Shown here: in pieces, positions 40,229-47,587 of the stretch | Layout of the letters: each line of letters begins with the position of its first letter | Position numbering within the stretch: the stretch's first letter is position 1 | Assembly: GCF_036226885.1 (NCBI RefSeq) | Contig: NZ_CP109027.1 | Coordinates: 8,122,001 to 8,186,000 of the forward strand | Reading direction: 5' to 3' | Source: Streptomyces sp. NBC_00663 | GTDB taxonomy: Bacteria > Actinomycetota > Actinomycetes > Streptomycetales > Streptomycetaceae | DNA length: 64,000 nucleotides | Notes under the pieces: model-generated | Told to the model about the DNA's origin: nothing | The model's database searches: none | What the model saw: only the letters and a program-made list of their open reading frames with translations | Position numbers and translations under genes: made by a program

Positions 40229-41398
40229 ATGCCCAAGACGGCATACGTGCGCACCAAACCGCATCTCAACATCGGCACCATGGGTCATGTCGACCATGGC
40301 AAGACCACCCTGACCGCCGCCATCACCAAGGTCCTCGCCGACCGCGGCGCCGGCACCTTCGTCCCGTTCGACCGCATCGACCGGGCCCCGGAGGAGGCGG
40401 CGCGCGGCATCACCATCAACATCGCGCACGTCGAGTACGAGACCGACACCCGGCACTACGCGCACGTGGACATGCCGGGCCACGCCGACTACGTCAAGAA
40501 CATGGTCACCGGGGCCGCGCAGCTCGACGGGGCGATCCTCGTCGTCTCCGCGCTCGACGGGATCATGCCGCAGACCGCCGAACACGTGCTGCTCGCCCGG
40601 CAGGTGGGCGTCGACCACATCGTCGTCGCCCTCAACAAGGCCGACGCGGGCGACGAGGAGCTCATCGACCTCGTCGAGCTGGAGGTCCGCGACCTGCTCA
40701 CCTCGCAGGGCTACGGCGGGGACGCGGTCCCCGTCGTACGGGTCTCCGGGCTCAAGGCGCTGGAGGGCGACCCGCGGTGGACGGCGTCCATCGAGGCGCT
40801 GCTCGACGCGGTGGACACGTATGTGCCCATGCCGGAGCGGTACGTGGACGCGCCGTTCCTGCTGCCCGTGGAGAACGTGCTCACCATCACCGGCCGCGGG
40901 ACGGTGGTCACCGGTGCCGTCGAGCGGGGGACGGTGAAGGTGGGCGACCGGGTCGAAGTGCTCGGGGCCTCCGTGGACACCGTGGTCACCGGCCTGGAGA
41001 CCTTCGGCAAGCCCATGGAGGAGGCACAGGCCGGGGACAACGTGGCGCTGCTGCTGCGGGGCGTGCCACGGGACGCGGTGCGGCGGGGGCATGTGGTCGC
41101 GGCGCCGGGGTCCGTCGAGCCGCGGCGGCGGTTCACGGCTCAGGTGTATGTCCTGTCCTCGCGTGAGGGCGGGCGTACGACGCCGGTCGCGACGGGGTAT
41201 CGGCCGCAGTTCTACATCCGGACCGCGGATGTGGTGGGAGACGTGGACCTTGGTGAGGTGGCGGTCGCTCGGCCCGGGGAGACGGTTTCGATGACCGTCG
41301 AGCTGGGGCGGGACGTGCCGCTTGAGCCCGGGCTCGGGTTCGCCATTCGTGAGGGTGGCCGGACTGTGGGGGCCGGGACCGTGACCGCCGTTGTGTGA
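40229..41398 (+). CDS. tuf3: Elongation factor Tu, divergent paralogue (EF-Tu3)
   Basis: A 389-residue translational GTPase with G1 GHVDHGKTT, switch I RGITINIAHVEYETDTRHYAHVD, G3 DMPGH (the major EF-Tu has DCPGH), G4 NKAD, and the two C-terminal beta barrels (TGRGTVVTGAVERG; RTADVVGDV). It is clearly more diverged from bacterial EF-Tu consensus than a housekeeping copy: shorter, with VSALDGIMPQT and a simplified RDLLTSQGYGGD insert. Streptomyces tuf3 genes are known as weakly expressed, stringent-response-induced paralogues; the assignment is by family and by neighbourhood. ATG 40229 follows CGAGGAATC. Confidence 0.85.
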   Translation: MPKTAYVRTKPHLNIGTMGHVDHGKTTLTAAITKVLADRGAGTFVPFDRIDRAPEEAARGITINIAHVEYETDTRHYAHVDMPGHADYVKNMVTGAAQLDGAILVVSALDGIMPQTAEHVLLARQVGVDHIVVALNKADAGDEELIDLVELEVRDLLTSQGYGGDAVPVVRVSGLKALEGDPRWTASIEALLDAVDTYVPMPERYVDAPFLLPVENVLTITGRGTVVTGAVERGTVKVGDRVEVLGASVDTVVTGLETFGKPMEEAQAGDNVALLLRGVPRDAVRRGHVVAAPGSVEPRRRFTAQVYVLSSREGGRTTPVATGYRPQFYIRTADVVGDVDLGEVAVARPGETVSMTVELGRDVPLEPGLGFAIREGGRTVGAGTVTAVV

Positions 41399-41440
41399 GG
41401 GTGGCTGAGGTGTGCGGGGGACTGCGGGGCCGTTGTGGCT

Positions 41441-41473
41441 GGTCGCGCAGTTCGCCGCGCCCCTGTAGGGGCG
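41441..41473. repeat. Dispersed intergenic hairpin repeat, copy 2
   Basis: GGTCGCGCAGTTCGCCGCGC followed by CCCTGTAGGGGCG. It is the same repeat as at 38370, with the second stem (GCCCCT at 41459-41464 pairing with AGGGGC at 41467-41472) better preserved here. It lies just after tuf3 and could terminate its transcript. Confidence 0.8.
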
Positions 41474-41496
41474 TGCACTGAAGGCACAATGGACAA

Positions 41497-42342
41497 GTGA
41501 CCGAAGCCATCCCCGTCGCCCGTGCCGTCGATCACGGGTTCGCCAAGCTCATGCCCGACGTCGATCGCGAACGGGCCTGGCTGCTCACCGTCGACGGGGC
41601 GCCTCAGTCGTACGTCGACCTGGACGAGCCGACGCACCTCGAGTTCGAGTACGCGCGTCGGCTCGGCCATGTCCTGGACATCGTGGCCGGGCCCGGCCAG
41701 CCGCTGGACGTGCTGCATCTCGGTGGAGGTGCGCTGACCCTGCCCCGGTACGTCGCCGCCACGCGGCCCGGCTCCCGGCAGGACGTCGTCGAGGCCGATC
41801 GGGGGCTGCTGGAGCTGGTCGTGGAGCAGTTGCCGCTCTCCGAGGGCGCCGGGATATCGCTGCACGCCGCCGACGCGCGTACCTGGCTGGAGGCGGCGCC
41901 CGCCGACTCCGCGGACGTGCTCGTCGCCGATGTCTTCGGAGGCTCGCGGGTGCCGGCGCATCTGACGTCCGAGGGGTACGTCAGGGAGGCGGGGAGGGTG
42001 CTGCGGGACGGGGGCGTCTACCTGGCCAACCTCGCCGACGCGGCGCCGTTCGCGTTCCTGCGGTCCCAACTGGCCACGCTGGGGACCGTGTTCACGGAGC
42101 TCGCGCTGATCGCCGAGCCGGGTGTGCTGCGCGGGCGGCGGTTCGGGAACGCCGTGGTCGTCGCCGCCCGGTGGCCCTTCGACACTGCCGCGCTGGCCCG
42201 GCTCACGGCCGCGGACGCCTTTCCGGCCCGGGTCGAGCACGGGGACGCCCTGCGGGCGTTCACGGGCGGTGCGCGGCCGGTGCGGGACGAGGACGCGGTG
42301 CCGTCGCCCGAGCCCCCCGACGGGGCGTTCGGCATCGGCTGA
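41497..42342 (+). CDS. Spermidine synthase-like methyltransferase-fold protein
   Basis: A 281-residue Rossmann-fold protein with VLHLGGGALTLPRYVAATRPG (nucleotide/AdoMet loop), VVEADRGLLELV, LHAADARTWLEAAPADSADVLVADVFGG (the acidic catalytic-site region of aminopropyltransferases) and LTSEGYVREAGRVLRDGGVYLANLAD. It lacks the N-terminal membrane domain of fused MFS/spermidine synthases and may not make polyamines. GTG 41497 is used. A hydrophilic C-terminal tail (VRDEDAVPSPEPPDG) is variable. It stands alone; the 183 bp after it hold no gene I can support. Confidence 0.75.
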   Translation: MTEAIPVARAVDHGFAKLMPDVDRERAWLLTVDGAPQSYVDLDEPTHLEFEYARRLGHVLDIVAGPGQPLDVLHLGGGALTLPRYVAATRPGSRQDVVEADRGLLELVVEQLPLSEGAGISLHAADARTWLEAAPADSADVLVADVFGGSRVPAHLTSEGYVREAGRVLRDGGVYLANLADAAPFAFLRSQLATLGTVFTELALIAEPGVLRGRRFGNAVVVAARWPFDTAALARLTAADAFPARVEHGDALRAFTGGARPVRDEDAVPSPEPPDGAFGIG

Positions 42343-42525
42343 GTCCGTCCCGGCGGGCTGTGCCCGGTGCCGCCTGGTGCGGTCAGCAGCATCATCTGCC
42401 ACAGCCGTGGCTCACCGGCGAGGACCAGTACGGCGAACGCGGCGGAGGTCACCGGCCGACCGCCCCGGCCTCACGGCCGACTTGCCACACCGTTCATGCC
42501 GTGGCGGGGCGACCGTCCCACGGCG

Positions 42526-43581
42526 TCATCCCGTGGGTTCGCCGTACAGCCGGACCGTGCCGAGGATCTTCTGGATCGTCGCCTCGGGCACCTCGTCACT
42601 GACGCCCTTCGCCCCGTAGAAGGTCCAGGACACGTAGTCGCCCGCCGAGTTCTTGAAGGCGAACGTCGTCGCCTTGCCGTCGGAGTCGCACTTGTCCTTC
42701 TTCGTCACGCCCGTCGAGTACGTCGTCGCGACGCTGCCCTCGATGCCCGAGGTGGTGGTGTACGCCTTCGGCTTGCCGATGGTGAGCAGCTTCTTGGACT
42801 TGTCGCTCTGGTCGGTGTAGCCGCCGAACACCCACCAGGCCGAGTCGTTGCGGGCTACGTCGGCGGTGTTCTTGGCGCCGTTCTGGCCCTTGGTGCCGGC
42901 CGCGGCCAGCGCGGTGTCCGTGGCGTTGCCGTCCTTGTTCGCGTCGGACGTGCACCACGACTCCTTGAGGTACGCCGGGGCGGACATGCCGATGAGGACT
43001 GAACCGTCGCCCTTCTTCTCGTCCTCGAAACCTATGAAGACACCGGGCGTCTCGACCTTCCAGTCGGCCGGTACGTCGAAGGCGGTGCCCCACTTGGGGT
43101 TCACCACGACCTTCCAGCCAGGGATCGTCGGCTGTGCTCCCTCGCCGCCGCGCGGGTCGTCGTCACCGGCGGACGTACTCGGGCTCGCCGCCCCGGACTG
43201 GGACGTCGTGGCGGTCGGACCCGGGTCGTCGCCCCCGCCCGCCTCGTCGTCCTTGTCGCCGCCCAGGACCAGGAACCCCGTCACACCGGCCGCCACGACG
43301 ACGGCCAGGGCCGCCACGATCGCGGTGATCTTCGTACGGTTGTCCCCGCCACCGCCCCGCGGGGCCTGCGGAGCACCCGGCGCGTCCCACCGGGTCGGCG
43401 GCTGCTCCGGCGGCTGCTGCGTATAGGGGTTCGGCTGCGGATACCCGGCCTGTTGCGGGCCGGTCTGCTGGTAGCCGGGCTGCTGGTACGGGTTCGGCTG
43501 CTGGTACCCCGGCTGCTGGTACGGGTTGTTCGGGTCCTGCGGGTTCTGCTCGCCCCCCGGCGGCTGCTGTCCTGGCCACAT
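42526..43581 (-). CDS. Single-pass membrane protein, tandem paralogue 3 (351 aa)
   Basis: The cytoplasmic N-terminus (residues 1-85) is Pro/Gln/Tyr/Gly-rich, with PYQQPGYQQPN-type repeats. One membrane helix (ITAIVAALAVVVAAGVTGFLVL) follows, then an acidic Gly/Ser linker. The extracellular domain of about 220 residues starts at PGWKVVVNPKWGTAFDVPADW. It has two conserved cysteines, one in the ESWCTSD loop and one in KKDKCDSDGKATTFAF, suitable for a disulfide. The last gene of a three-gene tandem family, it shares almost identical first 50 codons with the next copy. The function is unknown; a sensor or cell-wall-facing binding domain is likely. Confidence 0.8.
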   Translation of the reverse strand: MWPGQQPPGGEQNPQDPNNPYQQPGYQQPNPYQQPGYQQTGPQQAGYPQPNPYTQQPPEQPPTRWDAPGAPQAPRGGGGDNRTKITAIVAALAVVVAAGVTGFLVLGGDKDDEAGGGDDPGPTATTSQSGAASPSTSAGDDDPRGGEGAQPTIPGWKVVVNPKWGTAFDVPADWKVETPGVFIGFEDEKKGDGSVLIGMSAPAYLKESWCTSDANKDGNATDTALAAAGTKGQNGAKNTADVARNDSAWWVFGGYTDQSDKSKKLLTIGKPKAYTTTSGIEGSVATTYSTGVTKKDKCDSDGKATTFAFKNSAGDYVSWTFYGAKGVSDEVPEATIQKILGTVRLYGEPTG

Positions 43582-43673
43582 GGCCGGTAACCATAGAGGC
43601 GCCGGGAGGCCGGTGCCACGGGGACCCGGAAAGGGTCCGAGGAGTGGACGACCGGCCTCGGCCAGAGGGAGTG

Positions 43674-44723
43674 TCAGCCGGTGGGCTCGCCGTGCAGCCG
43701 GACCGTGCCGAGGATCTTCATGATGGTGGAGTCCGGAAGCTCGTCCTTGACGCCCGTGGCGCCGTAGAGGCTGAACGCCACATAGTCGCCCGCGGAGTTC
43801 TTGAACCCGAACGTGACCGCCTTGCCGTCCGTCGCGCACTTGCCCTTGCGGGGTGTGTTCTTGGACCGGGCCCAGGCGATGCTGCCCTCGACGCCCGAGG
43901 TCGTCGTGAACTTCTCCGCCTTCTCGTCGAACGTGATGCTCTTCTTGTCCGGCTGCGTGTAGCCGCCGTACACCCACCACGGGACCTGGTTGACCGCGAC
44001 CTCGTCGGTGTTCTTGGCGCCGTTCGCGCCCTTGGTGCCCGCGGTGGCCAGGGCGGTGTCCTCGGTGTCACCGTTCTCGTCGTCGTCGGACGTGCACCAC
44101 GACTCCTTGAGGTAGGCCGGGGCGGACATCGTGATGATGGGCTTGTCGCCGGCCTTGGCGTCGTCCTTCTCGAAGCCGATGAGCATGCCCGGCGACTCGA
44201 CCTTCCAGTCGGCCGGTACGTCGAAGGCGGTGCCCCACTTGGGGTTGATCACGACCTTCCAGCCGGGGATCGTCGCCTTCTCCGCCTCGCCGCCGCGCGG
44301 ATTGTCGTCCGAGCCGGAGGCGCTCGGGTCGGTGTCCGTGGACTTCGAGGGGGCCGTCGACGTGCCGCCCTTGCCCTTGCCCGAGCCGCCGTCGGCCTCG
44401 TCGTCCTTGTCGCCGCCGAGCACCAGGAACCCGGTGACACCGGCGGCCACGACGACCGCGAGGGCCGCCACGATCGCGGTCACCTTCGTCCGGTTGCCCC
44501 CGCCGCCGCCCTGCGTCGGCTGCGGAGCACCGGGCGCGTCCCACTGCGTGGGCGGCTGCTGCGTATAGGGGTTCGGCTGCGGATACCCGGCCTGTTGCGG
44601 GCCGGTCTGCTGGTAGCCGGGCTGCTGGTACGGATTGGGTTGCTGGTACCCCGGCTGCTGGTACGGGTTGTTCGGGTCCTGCGGGTTCTGCTCGCCCCCG
44701 GGCGGCTGCTGTCCTGGCCACAT
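43674..44723 (-). CDS. Single-pass membrane protein, tandem paralogue 2 (349 aa)
   Basis: It has the same architecture as its neighbours: a PQ-rich head beginning MWPGQQPPGGEQNPQDPNNP, a membrane helix (VTAIVAALAVVVAAGVTGFLVL), a linker with GKGKGGTSTAPSKST, and the extracellular domain from PGWKVVINPKWGTAFDVPADW, with ESWCTSD and KGKCATDGKAVTFGF cysteines. Its head and helix are nearly identical in DNA to paralogue 3 (43351-43581 against 44530-44723), pointing to recent duplication or gene conversion, whereas the outer domains have diverged. The end motif KILGTVRLHGEPTG is also shared. No family function is known. Confidence 0.8.
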   Translation of the reverse strand: MWPGQQPPGGEQNPQDPNNPYQQPGYQQPNPYQQPGYQQTGPQQAGYPQPNPYTQQPPTQWDAPGAPQPTQGGGGGNRTKVTAIVAALAVVVAAGVTGFLVLGGDKDDEADGGSGKGKGGTSTAPSKSTDTDPSASGSDDNPRGGEAEKATIPGWKVVINPKWGTAFDVPADWKVESPGMLIGFEKDDAKAGDKPIITMSAPAYLKESWCTSDDDENGDTEDTALATAGTKGANGAKNTDEVAVNQVPWWVYGGYTQPDKKSITFDEKAEKFTTTSGVEGSIAWARSKNTPRKGKCATDGKAVTFGFKNSAGDYVAFSLYGATGVKDELPDSTIMKILGTVRLHGEPTG

Positions 44724-44803
44724 GGGAGGCCACCTTAGTGGCGCCATTGCATCGGTTCGGTCACCGACCCTTGTCAGGGACGTAGCGAGTGGAACGGGCC
44801 CTC

Positions 44804-45715
44804 TCAGGATTCCGTCGGCGCGAACACGCGCACCGTGCTCAGCACCTTCTCGACCGTGGCCTGCGGAACCTCGTCCGCCACGCCCTGGGCGCCGACGAAC
44901 GACCAGGAGGCGAAGTCGCCTGCGGAGTTCGTGAACGCGAAGGTCGTCGCCTTGCCGTCCGAGTCGCACTTGTCCCGGCGTACCACCCCGGAGGACCGCG
45001 AGGTGGCCACGCTGCCGGTCAGACCCGACGCGGTGGTGAACGAGGTGACCGGGCCGGTGCTGACCTTCTTCCTGTCCGGCTGGGTGTACAGGCCGTAGAC
45101 CCAGGCCGCCGAGTCCGCGCGGGCGATGTCCTCGGTGCTCTTCGCCCCGTTGTTCCCGCGCGAGCCCGCACTGGCCAGCGCGGTGTCCTCCGTACGACCG
45201 TTCTTGTCGTCGTCCGACGAGCACCACTGCTTCTTCAGCACGGCGGGCGCCTTCATGGCGACGAGCGGTGTGTCCTCGGGGTCGTCGTCCTCCGCGACGT
45301 ACGACACCCAGTCCGGGGACTCCAGCGCCCAGTCCGCCGGTACGTCGAACGCGACCCCCAGCCCCGGGTTGACCACGACCTTCCAGCCGGCCACCGTCGG
45401 CTTCTGTTCGTCCGCGCCCCGCGGGTCGGCGGACGGCGAAGGTGAGGGAGGGACCGAGGTGGGGGTCGGGTCCGGTCCCGCCCCGTCGTCGCTGCCGCCG
45501 CCGAGGAGCACGGCCCCGGTCACCGTCGCGGCGACCACGACGGCCGTGGCCACGGCGATCGCGAGGGTTCTCGTACGACGGTCCCGGCCGCCCGGCGGGG
45601 GCGGCTGCGTGGGGGCGGTGTACGGGTTGGGCTGCTGGTATCCGGGCTGCCGATAGGGGTTCGCGTGCTGCTGCGGATCCGTGCCGTCCCCCGGCGAGCG
45701 CTCTCCTGGCCACAT
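44804..45715 (-). CDS. Single-pass membrane protein, tandem paralogue 1 (303 aa)
   Basis: The most diverged member: a shorter head (MWPGERSPGDGTDPQQHANP), a membrane helix (LAIAVATAVVVAATVTGAVLL), a Pro/Ser linker and the outer domain from AGWKVVVNPGLGVAFDVPADW, with KQWCSSD and RRDKCDSDGKATTFAFTNS. Conservation of the Trp-Lys-Val-Val start, the FDVPADW strand and both cysteines across the three copies marks the outer domain core. It is first in transcription order (gaps of about 80-90 bp), so the three may form one operon. Its downstream-facing region lacks a strong terminator. Confidence 0.8.
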   Translation of the reverse strand: MWPGERSPGDGTDPQQHANPYRQPGYQQPNPYTAPTQPPPPGGRDRRTRTLAIAVATAVVVAATVTGAVLLGGGSDDGAGPDPTPTSVPPSPSPSADPRGADEQKPTVAGWKVVVNPGLGVAFDVPADWALESPDWVSYVAEDDDPEDTPLVAMKAPAVLKKQWCSSDDDKNGRTEDTALASAGSRGNNGAKSTEDIARADSAAWVYGLYTQPDRKKVSTGPVTSFTTASGLTGSVATSRSSGVVRRDKCDSDGKATTFAFTNSAGDFASWSFVGAQGVADEVPQATVEKVLSTVRVFAPTES

Positions 45716-45786
45716 GGGGCGCAAGGATACGACGATCTTCACACCGCTCTGGTCAGCAAACGCTACTCGTGGGTAACATGCCCGGC

Positions 45787-46239
45787 ATGAGCGCAGACCA
45801 GATGTCCATCGGCGAGATGCTCGCCGCCACCGTGCCCATGGCCCGGACCCTGAACCTCGACTTCCAGGAGACCTCGCCGGAGAAGGCCGTGGTCGCCCTG
45901 CCGGACCAGGGTGAGTTCCACAACCACGTGGGCGGGCCGCACGCCGGGGCGATGTTCACGCTCGGCGAGTCCGCCAGTGGCGCCATCGTGCTCGCCGCGT
46001 TCGGGGACCAGCTCGCGCGCGCCGTGCCGCTCGCGGTCAGCGCCGAGATCGCCTACAAGAAGCTGGCGATGGGTGCCGTGACGGCCACGGCGACCCTCGG
46101 CCGTCCCGTCGCCGACGTCGTCGCCGAGCTGGACGCGGGGAAGCGCCCCGAGTTTCCGGTGTCGATCGAGATCCGTCGCGGCGACGGGGCGGTGACCGGT
46201 GAGATGACCGTCCTGTGGACGCTGCGTCCCAACAGCTGA
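45787..46239 (+). CDS. PaaI-like / DUF4442 hotdog-fold thioesterase
   Basis: A 150-residue hotdog-fold protein. FHNHVGGPHAGAMFTLGESASGAIVLAAFGD is the family signature, placing a Gly-Gly-x-His at the helix start with a catalytic acidic residue in GESASG, and VSIEIRRGDGAVTGEMTVLWTLR completes the sheet. It probably hydrolyses acyl-CoA or aryl-CoA thioesters. The start is ATG 45787 or ATG 45778 (adding MPG); neither has a strong ribosome site. It converges with galU, with 13 bp between the stops and a GCGGCC-GGCCGC hairpin (46245-46261) between them. Confidence 0.78.
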   Translation: MSADQMSIGEMLAATVPMARTLNLDFQETSPEKAVVALPDQGEFHNHVGGPHAGAMFTLGESASGAIVLAAFGDQLARAVPLAVSAEIAYKKLAMGAVTATATLGRPVADVVAELDAGKRPEFPVSIEIRRGDGAVTGEMTVLWTLRPNS

Positions 46240-46252
46240 GCGGGGCGGCCGA

Positions 46253-47203
46253 TCAGGCCGCGAGGCGGCTCCGGCCGGCCGTCCCCTTCGCCTCGGCCGT
46301 CGCCACGAACTCCTTGAGCCAGGCCAGGAATTCGGGGCCCAGGTCGGGGCGGTCGCAGGCCAGCCGGACCACCGTGCGCAGATAGTCGGCCTTGTCGCCG
46401 GTGTCGTAGCGCAGCCCGTCGAAGACGACCCCGTGCACCGTGCCGTCCGCGGCGAGTTCCTGGAGGGCGTCGGTCAGCTGGATCTCGCCGCCGCGGCCGG
46501 GCGGGGTGCGCTCCAGGGTGTCGAAGACGGCGGGATCGAGGACATAGCGTCCGATGACCGCGTAGGCGCTCGGCGCGTCCCGCCGTGACGGCTTCTCCAC
46601 CAGGCCGGTGACCCGGACGACGCCGTCCTCGTCGGTGGGTTCGACGGCCGCGCAGCCGTAGAGGTGGATCTGCTCCGGGGGGACCTCCATCAGGGCGACG
46701 ACCGTGCCGTCGTGGCGGTCGCGGACGTCGAGCATCCGGCTGAGCAGGGTCTCGCGCGGATCGATGAGGTCGTCGCCGAGGAGCACGGCGAAGGGCTGGT
46801 CGCCGATGTGGCGGCGGGCGCACAGCACCGCGTGGCCGAGGCCGAGCGGCTCGCCCTGCCGGATGTGATGGATGTTCGCGAGGCGTGCCGGGTCGCGCAC
46901 GGCGTCCAGGCGGACCGTGTCGCCCTTGGCGGCGAGCGCCTGCTCCAGCTCGAAGGCGTGGTCGAAGTGGTCCTCGATGGCCCGCTTGTGGCGACCGGTG
47001 ATCATCAGTACGTCGTCGAGACCGGCGGCGGCCGCCTCCTCGACGACGTACTGGATGGCCGGCTTGTCGACGACCGGCAGCATCTCCTTCGGTGTCGCCT
47101 TGGTGGCGGGCAGGAACCGGGTGCCGAGACCGGCGGCCGGCACGACCGCCTTGCGCACGGTGCGGGCGGGGGCGGGGGAGTGGGGGGCGATCATGCGGCT
47201 CAT
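46253..47203 (-). CDS. galU: UTP-glucose-1-phosphate uridylyltransferase
   Basis: A 316-residue nucleotidyltransferase that makes UDP-glucose from UTP and glucose-1-phosphate. Motifs are AVVPAAGLGTRFLPATKATPKEML (nucleotide-binding signature and catalytic Lys), DKPAIQYVVEEA, GLGHAVLCA, VLLGDDLI and LVEKPSRRDAPS. ATG 47203 is chosen; ATG 47194 is equally possible. UDP-glucose feeds cell-wall glycans, trehalose and glycosylation. It is a single gene, divergent from the HxxxCxxC/ricin protein gene across an unusually AT-rich 384-bp promoter region. Confidence 0.9.
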   Translation of the reverse strand: MSRMIAPHSPAPARTVRKAVVPAAGLGTRFLPATKATPKEMLPVVDKPAIQYVVEEAAAAGLDDVLMITGRHKRAIEDHFDHAFELEQALAAKGDTVRLDAVRDPARLANIHHIRQGEPLGLGHAVLCARRHIGDQPFAVLLGDDLIDPRETLLSRMLDVRDRHDGTVVALMEVPPEQIHLYGCAAVEPTDEDGVVRVTGLVEKPSRRDAPSAYAVIGRYVLDPAVFDTLERTPPGRGGEIQLTDALQELAADGTVHGVVFDGLRYDTGDKADYLRTVVRLACDRPDLGPEFLAWLKEFVATAEAKGTAGRSRLAA

Positions 47204-47587
47204 GCTGGCCGACGGGAATGAGAGCATCCCGGGAGAAGCCTGGGAGCGGCCTGTGGGTCCGGGCGGGGCGCGTGTGCGTCCGGCGCGACGGTGGCGGGGT
47301 TGGAGATTTCGTGTGCCAACCGTCTTTGCCCGTACACAACTTGGCGCCACACCGGGTCGCGATTTCGAATGCGGGTGCGGATACCGCCGGTAACTTATCT
47401 GAATTCACAGCGTTTTGAACATCGGTCACTCGAACTTCTTGTTTCCTGTGATTCGTATGTGCGAAAGTGAGCGCCCCCTGGTGACCGCTCAGTAGCTGAC
47501 GCGGCATAGGTATGCACCAATCACACACCTGCTTTTCCGACGTATGCGTTTTCCCCGCGCGTCCGCGGCTCGGAAGGAAATGGTTCA
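47204..47587. promoter_or_regulatory. AT-rich divergent promoter region
   Basis: This 384-bp gap between galU and the ricin-domain gene is markedly AT-richer than the window, especially 47380-47460 (runs such as CTTATCTGAATTC, TTTTGAACATCGG and CTTCTTGTTTCCTG). I see no gene in it. It should hold promoters for both neighbours. I could not assign -10/-35 pairs with confidence. Confidence 0.5.

Noticed and set aside
42343..42525. A gene between the spermidine-synthase-like gene and the triplicated family
   Set aside because: No frame shows a start with a ribosome site or a recognisable product; treated as intergenic.
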